From: Paenibacillus hexagrammi
GTDB taxonomy: Bacteria > Bacillota > Bacilli > Paenibacillales > NBRC-103111
Direction: 5' to 3'
Length of the DNA: 64,000 bases
Assembly: GCF_021513275.1 (NCBI RefSeq)
Contig: NZ_CP090978.1
Span: 2,356,001 to 2,420,000 of the forward strand
The notes under the pieces are model-generated. The model was not told the DNA's origin and did not search any database. It worked only from the letters and a program-made list of their open reading frames with translations. Shown here one piece after another: positions 1 to 10,776 of this stretch; the first letter of the stretch is position 1, and every line of letters starts with the position of its first letter. The translations under genes and the position numbers were made by a program.

Positions 1-1
1 T

Positions 2-1546
2 GCAGGTCATTTCATTGAAGGTGCGGTGGCTTATTACCGGGCAACGGGAAAAAGAATGATCCTTGACGCAGCTTGTAAGCTGGCTGACCATATCAACACG
101 GTGTTTGGCCCCGAAGATGGTCAAATACAAGGCTACGACGGTCATCAAGAAATCGAGCTTGCCCTCGTGAAGCTGTATCGGGAAACTGGCGAAGCAAAAT
201 ATTTGGAGCTCAGCCGATTTTTCCTGGAGCAAAGAGGTCAGCAGCCTCATTTTTACTTGGAAGAATTCGAAAAGAGGGGAGGAAGTGTTCATTTTCCCCA
301 GCTTGATATTGCACATGACTTTGCTTACAGTCAGGCTCATCTCCCCGTACGAAATCAAGAGACAGCGGAAGGTCATGCCGTTCGCGTCGTCTATATGTGT
401 ACGGGAATGGCTGATGTCGCTGCGGAGACAGGCGATGAAGATCTGCTGCAAGCATGCCGTAAGCTATGGAGGAATATCGTTTCCAAACGAATGTATCTTA
501 CAGGCGCTATCGGTTCCCAGGAGTATGGGGAGTCGTTCACTTATGACTACGACCTGCCGAGTGACACCGCATATGCCGAGACTTGCGCATCCATCGGTCT
601 CATTTTCTTTGCACAGCGAATGCTGCAAATCGAACCAAAGAGTGAATATGCCAATGTCATGGAAAGAGCGCTCTACAACACGGTTGTCAGCGGGATGTCT
701 AGGGACGGAAAGCGGTTCTTTTATGTAAATCCGTTGGAGGTTGACCCTGCCAGATGCCGGCACAATAAGAATTATGCCCATGTGAAAGCAGAGAGGCAGG
801 GGTGGTTCGGATGCGCATGCTGCCCGCCAAATATCGCTAGGCTTATAGCTTCCCTTGGCGAGTATATCTATACTCAAAAAGGCGAAACCATCTATACCCA
901 TCTCTACATCGGAGGCGAAGCTCGGTTCCAGATAGGGGAAACCGCAATTACCATAAACCAGCAATCGGATTATGCGTCTATTGGTCAAGTTCATATGAAA
1001 ATCGCAGCGGATCATCCAAATGGCATGACGTTTGCCTTACGGATTCCAGATTGGTCGGACACACTGAGCGTTCAGATTAATGAGTCTGCATATACTGTAG
1101 ACTCGGAGCAATTTGTAGACGGCTATCTTAGGATTCATCGTATCTGGAAAGATGGTGATACGGTTGATCTTGATTTTGGCATGCCTATTCTTCGCATAAG
1201 AGGTCACTCGTCAATTCGCCATACGATCGGTAAGACGGCCATTCAAAGAGGCCCGTTTGTTTACTGCTTGGAAGAAGCAGACAATGGGGAGGGGCTGCAC
1301 CAAATTGTATTACCTGCGGAAAGTGAGTTGACTGTCAGAAGTTCACCTGATATGCCTGCAGACGTGCCAGTTATTCAAGCCCAAGCGTATCGTGAACAAC
1401 TGGATGGGAACGACGTCCCTTTATATAGATATTCAAGAACCGATAGACAACAGCTGGAAGAGGTTAGTATTACCTTTATTCCTTATTTCACTTGGGCTAA
1501 TCGAAGTAAAGGTGAGATGACTGTATGGGTAAGGGAATTTCATTGA
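2..1546 (+). CDS. GH127 family glycosidase (beta-L-arabinofuranosidase-like), 5' truncated by window edge
   Basis: The reading frame is open from base 2, so the true start lies outside the window; 514 residues are visible. The protein resembles GH127 (formerly DUF1680) enzymes, which release beta-L-arabinofuranose using a zinc-bound cysteine nucleophile. Visible family marks are AGHFIEGAVAYYRATGKR at the left edge, YAETCAS near base 577 and FGCACCPPN near base 810. The last supplies the paired cysteines that, with the Glu-Thr-Cys motif, form the metal/nucleophile site in this family. There is no secretion signal in the visible part, and the protein is probably cytoplasmic, acting on imported oligosaccharides. 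A sugar importer follows downstream. A second, secreted GH127 protein lies near 25,000. Substrate specificity is inferred from the family only. Confidence 0.88.
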   Translation, partial: AGHFIEGAVAYYRATGKRMILDAACKLADHINTVFGPEDGQIQGYDGHQEIELALVKLYRETGEAKYLELSRFFLEQRGQQPHFYLEEFEKRGGSVHFPQLDIAHDFAYSQAHLPVRNQETAEGHAVRVVYMCTGMADVAAETGDEDLLQACRKLWRNIVSKRMYLTGAIGSQEYGESFTYDYDLPSDTAYAETCASIGLIFFAQRMLQIEPKSEYANVMERALYNTVVSGMSRDGKRFFYVNPLEVDPARCRHNKNYAHVKAERQGWFGCACCPPNIARLIASLGEYIYTQKGETIYTHLYIGGEARFQIGETAITINQQSDYASIGQVHMKIAADHPNGMTFALRIPDWSDTLSVQINESAYTVDSEQFVDGYLRIHRIWKDGDTVDLDFGMPILRIRGHSSIRHTIGKTAIQRGPFVYCLEEADNGEGLHQIVLPAESELTVRSSPDMPADVPVIQAQAYREQLDGNDVPLYRYSRTDRQQLEEVSITFIPYFTWANRSKGEMTVWVREFH

Positions 1547-1611
1547 GATTTTTTGTTTGGTAGCATTTGAGCGTGAATAAGAATCGTTGGCGCAGCTAAA
1601 TAAATTCTTTC

Positions 1612-1659
1612 AAAAAAGAGTGGAACGTGATACGTTATGTATCGCATTCTGCTCTTTTT
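1612..1659 (+). terminator. Rho-independent terminator after the GH127 gene
   Basis: A long imperfect hairpin has arms AAAAAGAG...GTGATAC and GTATCGC...CTCTTTTT around a four-base loop, with several G.T pairs, and ends in a T run. The A/T symmetry means it could also stop transcription on the other strand. The rest of the 1547-1907 gap holds only the promoter-proximal elements listed next. Confidence 0.75.
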
Positions 1660-1832
1660 GAATACCAACCAACAGATCATAGAGACAGCCGATGAAGCAA
1701 GATGGTCGGATCCGTCATTCGGGTGAAGCGAAGCGTTCACACAGCAGAGAGCGTTATCTGATTAGAATTTTGTAATCGCATCCATAAAGATCGTGATATT
1801 ATCCACCATCATGAAAAATTTCGAATTTATCA

Positions 1833-1854
1833 TTGAAAGCGCATTCCCTATAAT
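1833..1854 (+). promoter_or_regulatory. Candidate CcpA (cre) site adjoining a -10 box
   Basis: TTGAAAGCGCATTCC at 1833-1847 fits the catabolite-response consensus WTGNAANCGNWNNCW at 14 of 15 positions. It is followed at once by TATAAT (1849-1854), 54 bases before the binding-protein gene. A CcpA dimer here would cover the promoter spacer and repress. I see no good -35 box, so the promoter assignment is tentative. Confidence 0.4.
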
Positions 1855-1907
1855 TGGAATCAAGAAGAGCAACAAACTCATTGATGTAAAAAACGGGAGG
1901 TTAGAGA

Positions 1908-3355
1908 ATGAGAAAATCGAAATTTATCCTTTCAGCTACGGTGTTGACACTTGCATTCAGCAGTATGCTTACAGCATGTTCCTCCAGTAATAATACCAGC
2001 AACCAACCAAGTGCAACCGATCAGAATGCAGCAACGAGCGCTCCATCTGCGCAATCAACGGCGACCGCACAAGCAGAGGAAAAACATGACCCTGTCACAC
2101 TTAAGTTCACGTATTGGGGAAGTCCGCAGGAGAAGACGGCGCTTGAACAAGCGACGAAAAAGTTTACGGAAAAGTATCCTTGGATCACCGTAGACGCCAT
2201 CCATATACCCGAAGCCGATTATGATGCCAAAATCACGGCAATGGTTGCCGGCAATGAAGCGCCGGATCTTGGTTATATGCACGGCGAGCTTGCTGATCCT
2301 TGGCAGAAGGAGAACAAATTCGTCAATCTGTTTGAGCTGCTGGACAAAGATAAAGAGCTGAAACGGGAAGATTTCCTAGATTACATTTGGTTCAAATCTT
2401 CGGCTGATAATGCGTACGGCATCAGTACTGCTGGCGAGACGTTCGGACTTTTCTATAATAAAGATTTGTTCGATGCCGCTAAGGTTGCTTATCCGCCTTC
2501 TAAGCCTGAAAGTGCATGGAGCTGGGATGAATTCGTTGAAGTAGCGAAGAAATTGACAATTGATAAAAACGGTAAAAATGCAGCGGATCCTGCGTTCGAC
2601 CCGAACAATATCAAGCAGTACGGTGTTTCGTTTGAAACCTGGTACGGTCCGGTACAAGCAACCGTCATCAATAATGAAGGCGAGTGGATCGGCAAGGACG
2701 GCAAAACGTTCAGCTTCAGCAAGCCTGAAGCAACGGAAGCGATTCAGAAGCTGTCCGACCTGATCAATGTGTATCACGTGGCTCCGTCACCGGTGCAGGC
2801 CAAATCGATTCCATCCCAAGCCATCGCGCTGCAATCCAAGCTAGTCGCCATGTCCATGCACGGTCAATGGATCAATCTGGACTTAGGTGCGGCCAAAGTT
2901 AATTACGATATCGGTGTCCTGCCGAAGCTCAAACGCAGCGTACCCATGGGCATCAGCGGCTTGTCGGTGATCTACAAATCTTCCAAGCACATTGAAGAAT
3001 CCTGGATGTTGACGAAGTTCCTGGAAAATCCGGAAGGCTCCTGGATCTATACAAAGATGGCTTATGGATGCCTACCATGACCAAATGGTATACGGATCCA
3101 TCCCTCGTAGCCAAATGGGCGGAGAACAACCCTGCGCATCCGGCGGGTTTTAAAGATGCTATGATGAACAACTTGCTGAAAAACGGCGTGCCGTCCGGTC
3201 CTTATTACATGAAGAACTTCTCCAAGATTAATGCGATTACATTCTCTGAGATCGACGCCGTCATGCTCGGCAAGAAAACAGCTGCAGAAGCGATGAAGGA
3301 AGTCGAAGCGAAGGTACAACCGGAAATTCAAGGTCGTTATGATGTGAATCCATAA
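1908..3355 (+). CDS. Sugar ABC transporter substrate-binding lipoprotein, one-base frameshift
   Basis: This is an extracellular solute-binding protein of the MalE/UgpB type, tethered by a lipid and feeding the two permeases downstream. The start is ATG 1908 behind GGGAGG. The N-terminus has a basic head, a hydrophobic core and lipobox LTAC, followed by a Ser/Asn-rich linker. The frame stops at 3080, while the rest of the family sequence (MPTMTKWYTDPSLVAKW onward) continues in another frame to 3355. Adding one G in the ATGGC near 3058 would restore MGLWMPTM and a 482-residue protein. The break is therefore either a recent frameshift or a base-calling error. The importer probably takes arabino- or related oligosaccharides, judging from the neighbours. 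Confidence 0.88.
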
Positions 3356-3443
3356 CAAGTCTAAAAATAGAAGTTCCGGATGCCCGTTCAGGAAAATAAG
3401 GGCAGGGCATCCGGAATAAATAAAACAATGGAGAGAAACCGTC

Positions 3444-4397
3444 ATGAAAACTGAATGGACGATTCCAAGAACATTAAGCCGCCATAAATCAGCGAATGTG
3501 AGAAAAAAGAGACCTAAAGATTTGGTTTACGGATTGTTGTTCGCTTCACCCGTGCTGTTGGGGTATCTAATCTTTGTTATCATTCCGATTTTCGTCACTA
3601 TCTTCTTGAGCTTTACGAAGTACAACGTGGGAAAGCCGCCTGAGTTTATCGGACTGGACAATTATAAGAACTTGTTCAGCGGTGCCGATCCTTTCTTTTA
3701 CCCGGCTGTAAAAGCAACGGTCTATTATGTAGGTGTTAGTGTCCCGCTGGGCATCATCCTATCCTTCTTTGCAGCGATACTCCTCAATCAGAATATTAGG
3801 GGAAGAACGATTTTTCGAAGTATTTTCTACCTTCCCGTCATCATTCCGCTCGCAGCTTCATCCATGGTCTGGCTCTGGCTGCTTCAGCCGGATTTCGGTA
3901 TTGTTAACTATGCTTTGCAAACGCTTCATTTGCCGACCTCCAAATGGCTTGGAGAGACGGCTTCCGTCATACCAACACTCATTTTGTTCAGCTTCTGGAC
4001 ACTCGGAAATACCATTGTGATCTTCCTGGCAGGGCTTCAGGGGATACCTAGTCATTTATATGAGGCTATAGAAATCGACGGTGGCAATTCCTTTCATAAG
4101 TTGATCTATGTAACCATTCCGATGAGCTCGCCGATTATTTTCTTCAATACGGTAATCGCATTTATCAATGGTTTTCAAACCTTCGTACAACCGGCAGTAA
4201 TGACCCAAGGAGGTCCGAGCAATGCAAGTTTGCTGTATGTCCTGTATCTCTTTAACGAAGGCTTCAAATTTTCCAGAATGGGCAGTGCCAGCAGTATTTC
4301 CGTTCTCTTGTTCCTTGTCGTTATCGTATTCACGGTTGTGTTATTCGCCTTCTCCAAATCGCTTGTTTATTATGAAGGGCAGGGCAGTAAAAAATGA
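3444..4397 (+). CDS. Sugar ABC transporter permease (MalF/UgpA type)
   Basis: An integral membrane subunit of 317 residues, with about six hydrophobic helices after a basic cytoplasmic N-terminus. The binding-protein-dependent permease EAA loop is present near residue 210 as EAIEIDGGNSFHKLIYVTIP, which contacts the ATPase. The start ATG 3444 follows GGAGAG. The stop overlaps the next permease start by four bases (ATGA), so the two are translationally coupled. No ATPase gene is present in the window, which is common for such importers in Bacillota because they share an MsmX-type ATPase; this last point is inference. Confidence 0.93.
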   Translation: MKTEWTIPRTLSRHKSANVRKKRPKDLVYGLLFASPVLLGYLIFVIIPIFVTIFLSFTKYNVGKPPEFIGLDNYKNLFSGADPFFYPAVKATVYYVGVSVPLGIILSFFAAILLNQNIRGRTIFRSIFYLPVIIPLAASSMVWLWLLQPDFGIVNYALQTLHLPTSKWLGETASVIPTLILFSFWTLGNTIVIFLAGLQGIPSHLYEAIEIDGGNSFHKLIYVTIPMSSPIIFFNTVIAFINGFQTFVQPAVMTQGGPSNASLLYVLYLFNEGFKFSRMGSASSISVLLFLVVIVFTVVLFAFSKSLVYYEGQGSKK

Positions 4398-5227
4398 GAA
4401 AATTATCGTTCCTTAACAAAACGATCCTATATGCGTTGCTGGTTGCCGGAAGCGTGTTTTGCTTATTTCCGATCCTGTGGATGCTCCGAACGTCCATCAT
4501 CGAGATGGGAGAGCTGTTTCAAAATCCGCCAAAGCTTCTGCCTTCCCATTGGTATATGGATAATTTCAAGCAAGCGCTCAGCGCTTATCCGTTCGGCCGA
4601 TTCTTTATGAACAGTGCAATCATTACGGGCGGTGCCGTCGCCGGCGTGCTGCTGACGAGTTCGATCTGCGCCTACAGCTTTTCACGAATGGAGTGGCCGG
4701 GAAGAGATAAAGTGTTCGGATTTATTTTAACAGGACTAATGATTCCGTTTTTCGTTGTGATGATTCCGCAGTTTGTGTTTTGGAAATCGCTGCATTTGAC
4801 GGATACGTTTGTCCCGCTCATCGCGCCTGCCTGGTTCGGGGGCGGAGTGTTCAACATTTTCCTGCTTCGGCAATTCTTTATGAGCATCCCGCGAGAGCTG
4901 GATGAAGCAGCCAAGGTGGACGGTTGCAGCCATTTCCGGATTTATTGGCAAATCATTTTGCCCATTGGCAAACAGGCACTGATCGTTGTAGGATTGTTGA
5001 CATTTTTGACGAACTGGAATGACTACTTGGGACCTCTTGCGTTTATCACCTCCGAAAAGAATTACACCCTGATGCAGGGGCTCACCTTGTTCCAAGGCTC
5101 TTATACAGCTCAGTGGAATTTAATGATGGCAGCGACTTCCGTGATCGTGATTCCTTCACTCCTTGTTTTTCTCATAGCACAGCGTTACTTTATTGAAGGG
5201 ATTGCGATGACGGGTATTAAAGGATAG
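4394..5227 (+). CDS. Sugar ABC transporter permease (MalG/UgpE type)
   Basis: Second permease of the importer, 277 residues, with about six membrane helices. The EAA loop reads EAAKVDGCSHFRIYWQIILP near residue 175. The start overlaps the stop of the upstream permease. The C-terminus IAMTGIKG is typical of this subunit. It ends 181 bases before the large glycosidase gene, consistent with one utilisation operon of binding protein, two permeases and secreted enzymes. Confidence 0.93.
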   Translation: MRKLSFLNKTILYALLVAGSVFCLFPILWMLRTSIIEMGELFQNPPKLLPSHWYMDNFKQALSAYPFGRFFMNSAIITGGAVAGVLLTSSICAYSFSRMEWPGRDKVFGFILTGLMIPFFVVMIPQFVFWKSLHLTDTFVPLIAPAWFGGGVFNIFLLRQFFMSIPRELDEAAKVDGCSHFRIYWQIILPIGKQALIVVGLLTFLTNWNDYLGPLAFITSEKNYTLMQGLTLFQGSYTAQWNLMMAATSVIVIPSLLVFLIAQRYFIEGIAMTGIKG

Positions 5228-5408
5228 TGGCGAGGACCTATTTCTTCGCCAGCTACACTTTGAAGAAGGGGTGATGCAGGAATTTTGTATAGAAGGAGCG
5301 GGTTTGGTTATACATTAGGCCAAATGAACAGCTTCGGTAAGCAAGGTCATGCTTGGAAGTGTCAACCCATATATGAAAACCAAATTGATGAAACAAGGGG
5401 TAGTGACT

Positions 5409-8400
5409 ATGAAACGGTTCAAGCGTTCGATTCGCAAATCAGTTGCCGTAACCGTTACGGCTCTCTCCGTACTATCGAGCTATAACGCGTCAGCTTTTGC
5501 AGCAACAACGGCAGGTTCTGCGGATACAACCGGTAATTCGAATGTTGCATCCAATACTGTCGTCAATAATAACGATCCCGGACTTCCCGTATTTACGAAT
5601 CCAAGCGGGAATCCGGTTGTGCCCGCAAGAGCCAGCAGCCTATGAGGCAAGCAGGAGCATGATGCAGGATATGTACGCAGCCGATCTAGCAGCAGGCGGG
5701 ACCTCCTATTGGATGGACAGATTGCTGGGCCGATCCGGAAGTGATCCGGCAGGCACACAGATGATGTCTCGAGGCAGAGCGTTATACATGTATGGAAACA
5801 GCGCATCGGTCATCGGCTTCGGCAATGATGTCGCGTATTGGGATGAGATCAGCAAGCAGAAGGCTTACTCCATTCAGGCTAATGGCGTTACCTTTACCGA
5901 AGACTCGAGCAAAAGGTATCAGACACCTAGCTATTGGTACAGCTTGTTTAATGCCAATTCAGCCGGTTATACACTGGAAGAGACCAAATTTATTACGGAG
6001 AATAACGTTGCTGTTACGAACGTGAAGATTACGAATACCGGTTCCGCAGGCAAAACGTTAACCTTAACGGCTGATTCACCCTATGCAACAACCGCCTCTG
6101 AGGATGGAACGGAATTAACAGGTGTGATTGACGTCAAAAATAAATTGACGAAGCTGTATCCGAGAATTAGCGGGGAAGGAATGACGGCGAGCAACGGAAT
6201 TTTGACCAGAACCTTAACCTTAGGAGCAGGAGAATCCGTTACGCTTAAATTCCAAATGGGCTTCATTGCGAATGAAATTCCCGAATCCCTAACGGACTAT
6301 AACCGGTTCAGGACGTACGATGCGAATACAGCGTATCTGACGCAGCTAAAAGAAAATAATAAATGGTGGGCAGACAATATTCCTTATATTGATGTTGCAG
6401 ACGACAACATCAAGAAGATTATTTATTACAGATGGTGGCTCAGCCGGTTTAATTTCCTTGATGCGAATATTCCGGGTAATGATTATCAGTTCCCGATTTC
6501 CGTTGAAGGAGCGCTCGGCTATAACAATGCCATCGTGCTTACTCAGCCCATGCACATGCAGGATCTCAAATATTTAAGAAATCCGATCTATTCCTACGGA
6601 GATTGGGTTTCGGCGGGGGAAGTGTCTCGGGACAGCTTGTTCACAGATAATCCCGGCGATCCGGCCAACTGGAATAACAGCTATACCCAGTACATCGGGG
6701 ATTCGGCTTGGCAAACGTATCAGGTACACGGCGGTCCGTCCAAAATCTTGAAAAATCTCGCACGATACGCCGAGAAAGACGCCAAGGGCCAACTGGACCG
6801 TTTTGATACGAACAACAATTACTTAATTAATTATGATTGGGGCTCCTTAACGGGGAACGATGCGGACAGCAATGCATTCCACTACTTTGAAAAACGCGGA
6901 AATATCGATCAGGATCGAACTGAAAGCGCTTTCGTATATGGGAATGCCATGGCTTCGTCCAAAGCCTACGAGCTTCTTGGGGACACGTCCAAAGCTGCCG
7001 AGATGAAGACACTTGCCGACAATATCAAACAATCGTTTTTGAATAACTTATGGGATAACTCCACGAATATGTTCCTGCAAAAGGACCTGTTCTCCAGCAG
7101 CTTCATTCCTTGGAAGGATGCGAACAATTACTATGCCTTCCAGATGGATGATCTTGTTCCTAAGGATGATCCGAAATATCTGGAATCTCTCCGATATTGG
7201 GCGGATAAGAGCGAGTTCCCGATCTTTCCGTTCTACACGGCAGATCAGAAGGATAAGGCCGAGTCGGTCGCTGCTGGCGTAGGAGGAAGCAATAACTTTT
7301 CCAATATTAATGCGACAGGCAATATGAGACTCTTCACTGAAGTTCTGAGGAAGTATCCGGATCAGCCATATATCACAGCAGATATGTATAAAAAGCTGAT
7401 GTACTGGACGGGATGGGCAACAGCGATTAATGGAAACATTCAGTATCTGGATAACAATGAATATTGGTACAACTGGGATCCTAATACACAGCAGATTAAA
7501 GGCAGATCCGGCATTCATCATAATATTCTAGGGAACTACAATTACTCCATCATTGAAGATGTGGCAGGACTTATGCCGAGAACGGACTCTATGGTTGAAC
7601 TAGCGCCGATCGACATCGGCTGGGATCACTTCACGGTGAACAACCTGAGCTATCACGGCAGCGATATGACGATTGTATGGGATAAGCCAGGTGACGGCAC
7701 CAACCACTATCTGAACTCGCCTGAGGGCTATTCGCTATATATCGATGGCTCGCTTGCCTTTACTGTCGATAAACTCGCGCATGTAGAATGGAATCCGGCA
7801 ACAGGTGAAGTGACCGTCAAAGACAATAGCGGAGCGACGGTGCTAGCGAAGCACAGCAGCAGTCAAATGAAGGCTGCGACTGACGTGGATTTGTCGACAA
7901 ACAGCCGTGCTGTCGATCTATTCCAAAAGGCAGGCGTAGATCTAACACAAGAGACAGGAAATGCAGAAAATCTGGCGCTCAAAGGAGCGGCATCTGCATC
8001 ATACACAGCTGCGGATACGGCTGTAGAGCATGCGGTTAACGGGTTTACGATTAGCGGAAATGCTTACGTATCAGGAAGCTTCCGAGCAAATCCGCCTATT
8101 TGGGGAACTAAAGGTTCAGTCAATGCGCAGGATTGGTACCAGCTTGACTTCGGAACCACGCAGACTTTTGACGATGTAAAGCTGTACTTCTATAACGATA
8201 AACCGTCCAATTCGTATAGAGAGCCTTCCTTATATACACTGCAATATTATGATGAAGCTGCATCAAGTTGGAAGGCGGTTCCCGGACAATACAAATCGCC
8301 GACACTTGCGAACTACAATCATATCCAATTCCCTGCCATCACAGCGCAGAAGCTTAGAGTATCGATGACACCGAAGGCCGGGTTCGCCGTGGGGATCAAA

Positions 8401-10698
8401 GAACTTCAGGTCTTCAGCACAGGCGTGCAGGCTCCTGTTGCTGTTAATACACCACCGGTCGTGACCGCACAGCAGGATTCGAGTGTCAAAATTCCTTTGA
8501 AAGCCAATTTGTTGGCATCTGTCTCTGACGATGGCGCTCCTGAGGGTACATTGACTTCCACTTGGTCAATGAAAAGCGGGCCTGCAGGCGGTCAAGTGTC
8601 CTTTGTAAATGCGAACGCAGCGAATACACTAGCAAGCTTTAGCAAACCAGGAACATACGTTCTAACGATATCCGCTACCGATGGAGAATTAACCACTTCC
8701 GTAGATATCACGGTAACGATTGATCCACTTCCGAATAATGTCAACCTAGCTCTTACGGCTACGCCAAGTACTTCCTATGTTTCATCATGGGAAAATCTAA
8801 GCGGCATCAATGACGGTTATGACCCAAGAAACTCGACAGATAAAAACGGCTCGGCATACGGTAACTGGGCACACGGGTCACCAACGGAGTGGGTGGAGTA
8901 TGACTGGCCAAATCCGGTAAACGTGAACAAATCGGATGTGTACTGGTGGACAGATAACGGCGGTATCCTGGCTCCAACTGCAAGTAAGCTGCAATATTGG
9001 GATGGAAGTGCATTCGTTGATGTTCCCAATGGCAGCGGCAATGGGGTTGAATTGAACAAATACAATACGACGACGTTCTCCCCGGTAACGACAACTAAGC
9101 TTCGTTTGACCATGACAAGGGGAGCACAGTGGACCGGTATCTTGGAGTGGAAGGTGTTTGCAACGCCGACAACAAGCGTCTTGCCTGTTAAGGTGAGCAC
9201 GGTCCAAGGCAAAGAGCCATTACTCCCATCGCATGTAACGAAAGTGCTCGTTGACGGCTCAACCACGGAGGCAAGCGTCATTTGGGATCCTATTACGGAA
9301 GATCAACTGGAGAACCCTGGAAGTTTTACGCTGACCGGCACCGTAGACGGCACGAACGTGCGTGCGGATGCGACCGTTTATGTCAGGGTCACGGATGCGG
9401 TTTCCATTACAAGCATTGCCGATGTGAACGTAACGACAACTTTAGGCAAAGCACCGCTATTACCGGCTTACGTGGAAGCAACGTATAATGACGGTTCGAT
9501 GGATAATATCAACAATACCGTCACATGGAGCACTTACGACCCTGAGCTGTTACAACAACCGGGACAGTTTACGATTACAGGAATCGTTCCAGGTACTTCG
9601 ATCTTAGCTAAAGCGAATATTACCGTCATTGATCCTGCGGGAGCACCGTTCATTACAAGCATTCATGCAGTTGGTGTATCGACCCAGGCGGGAACTTCTC
9701 CTGAACTTCCTGATACGGTTACAGCTACCTACAGCGATGCTTCTTCCCAATCGGTCAATGTGGTCTGGGATGCGGTTGACCCGTCGAAATATGCACAGGC
9801 GGGTACATTTACAGTGAACAGTAAGGTGGAAGGCACGAACGTTAAAGCAGTAGCGAACGTAACGGTGACCGGCGGACCTTCCGGCACTTTAAGCGGACCT
9901 GCAGCTATCCAAAGCGGCCAAGAGCTGGATTTGGTCTACGGCTTGAGCGAGGTGAGCCAAGAAGTATTAGCTCAAGATATAACCGTGGCTTATGATGCTA
10001 ATAAGCTGGAGTGGGTCGGGGTAGACGATACGATGCTGAATCCGAGCTTTGTCGTTGTAGCCCAAGACGCACAGCCTGGCAAAGTCCGCCTCATTATGGC
10101 CAACGTCGGTCAAGGCTCGAAGGTTGTGGACGGCGATATCTTGAAGCTGCGCTTTCAGGTAAAGGGTGCGGAAAGCTCCGGTGTTACTAACGTTTCTGTC
10201 ACACCGATCATCGTTGCCAACGCAGATGGAGCAGAGAACGAGCTTACGGGAGCCGCTTACAGCGGGGTGATCAATGTCATTGATAAAGCGGCATTGAGAG
10301 CTTTGATTACCGAGGCGCAGGCCCTTTATGACACAGCAGAGGAAGGTACGGGTGTAGGTCAGTACCCAGCCGGTTCGAAAGCGATCTTGCTGGCTGCTAT
10401 CCATAGCGCTAGCGCGGTCGCAGATAACATTGACGCTACGCAGGAGCAAGTCGAGCAGGCGGTAACTGATCTGAATGCAGCTGTGCAAGCATTCAAAGCA
10501 GCCGTTGTCAAGGAGCGTCCAGGAGATGTCAACCATGACAACACTGTTAGCATCGGTGATTTGGCGCTCGTTGTAGCCGCATATGGCAAGTCAAGCGAAG
10601 ATGCGGATTGGGCTCAATATCAAGCGATGGACTTCGATCATAACGGAACAATTGATATTGTAGATCTCTCGGCATTGGCTCGACTTATACTCGAATAA
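5409..10698 (+). CDS. Secreted multi-domain glycosidase-like protein with C-terminal cohesin-FIVAR-dockerin, one-base frameshift
   Basis: The start ATG 5409 (MKRFKRSIRKSVAV) follows AAGGGG and opens a signal peptide ending at ASAFA. The frame breaks near 5622, where CCCGCAAG replaces an expected CCGCAAG; removing one C gives a 1,762-residue protein. Residues about 75-800 look like an alpha/alpha-barrel glycoside hydrolase of the MGH1-like group. I cannot name the CAZy family. Then come a discoidin-like (F5/8 type C) domain (850-1007), an Ig/PKD-like domain (1010-1107), a second discoidin-like domain (1110-1252), three Big_4 Ig-like repeats (1258-1487), a cohesin-like domain (1490-1623), a FIVAR helix bundle (1625-1698) and a type I dockerin (1703-1762). 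The dockerin shows two calcium loops, DVNHDNTVSIGDLALVV and DFDHNGTIDIVDLSALA. Having cohesin and dockerin in one chain implies assembly with partners. Confidence 0.85.
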
Positions 10699-10742
10699 GA
10701 AATCATCAGGGGGGCGGCATATGTTGACCCCCCTGATTTCTT
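10698..10742 (+). terminator. Rho-independent terminator between the two giant enzyme genes
   Basis: Hairpin with arms GAAATCATCAGGGGGG and CCCCCCTGATTTC directly after the stop codon, followed by TTG. The G6/C6 core makes it strong. It would allow separate transcription or attenuation before the GH43 gene. Confidence 0.7.
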
Positions 10743-10776
10743 GTGTCGATGAACAATGATAGTAGGAGGAAGAATC

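Noticed and set aside
464..1015. Long minus-strand frame within the GH127 gene
   Set aside because: Shadow of a real coding frame; no ribosome site or family pattern.
1540..1740. Minus-strand frame across the terminator after GH127
   Set aside because: It spans a clear hairpin terminator and has no coding character.
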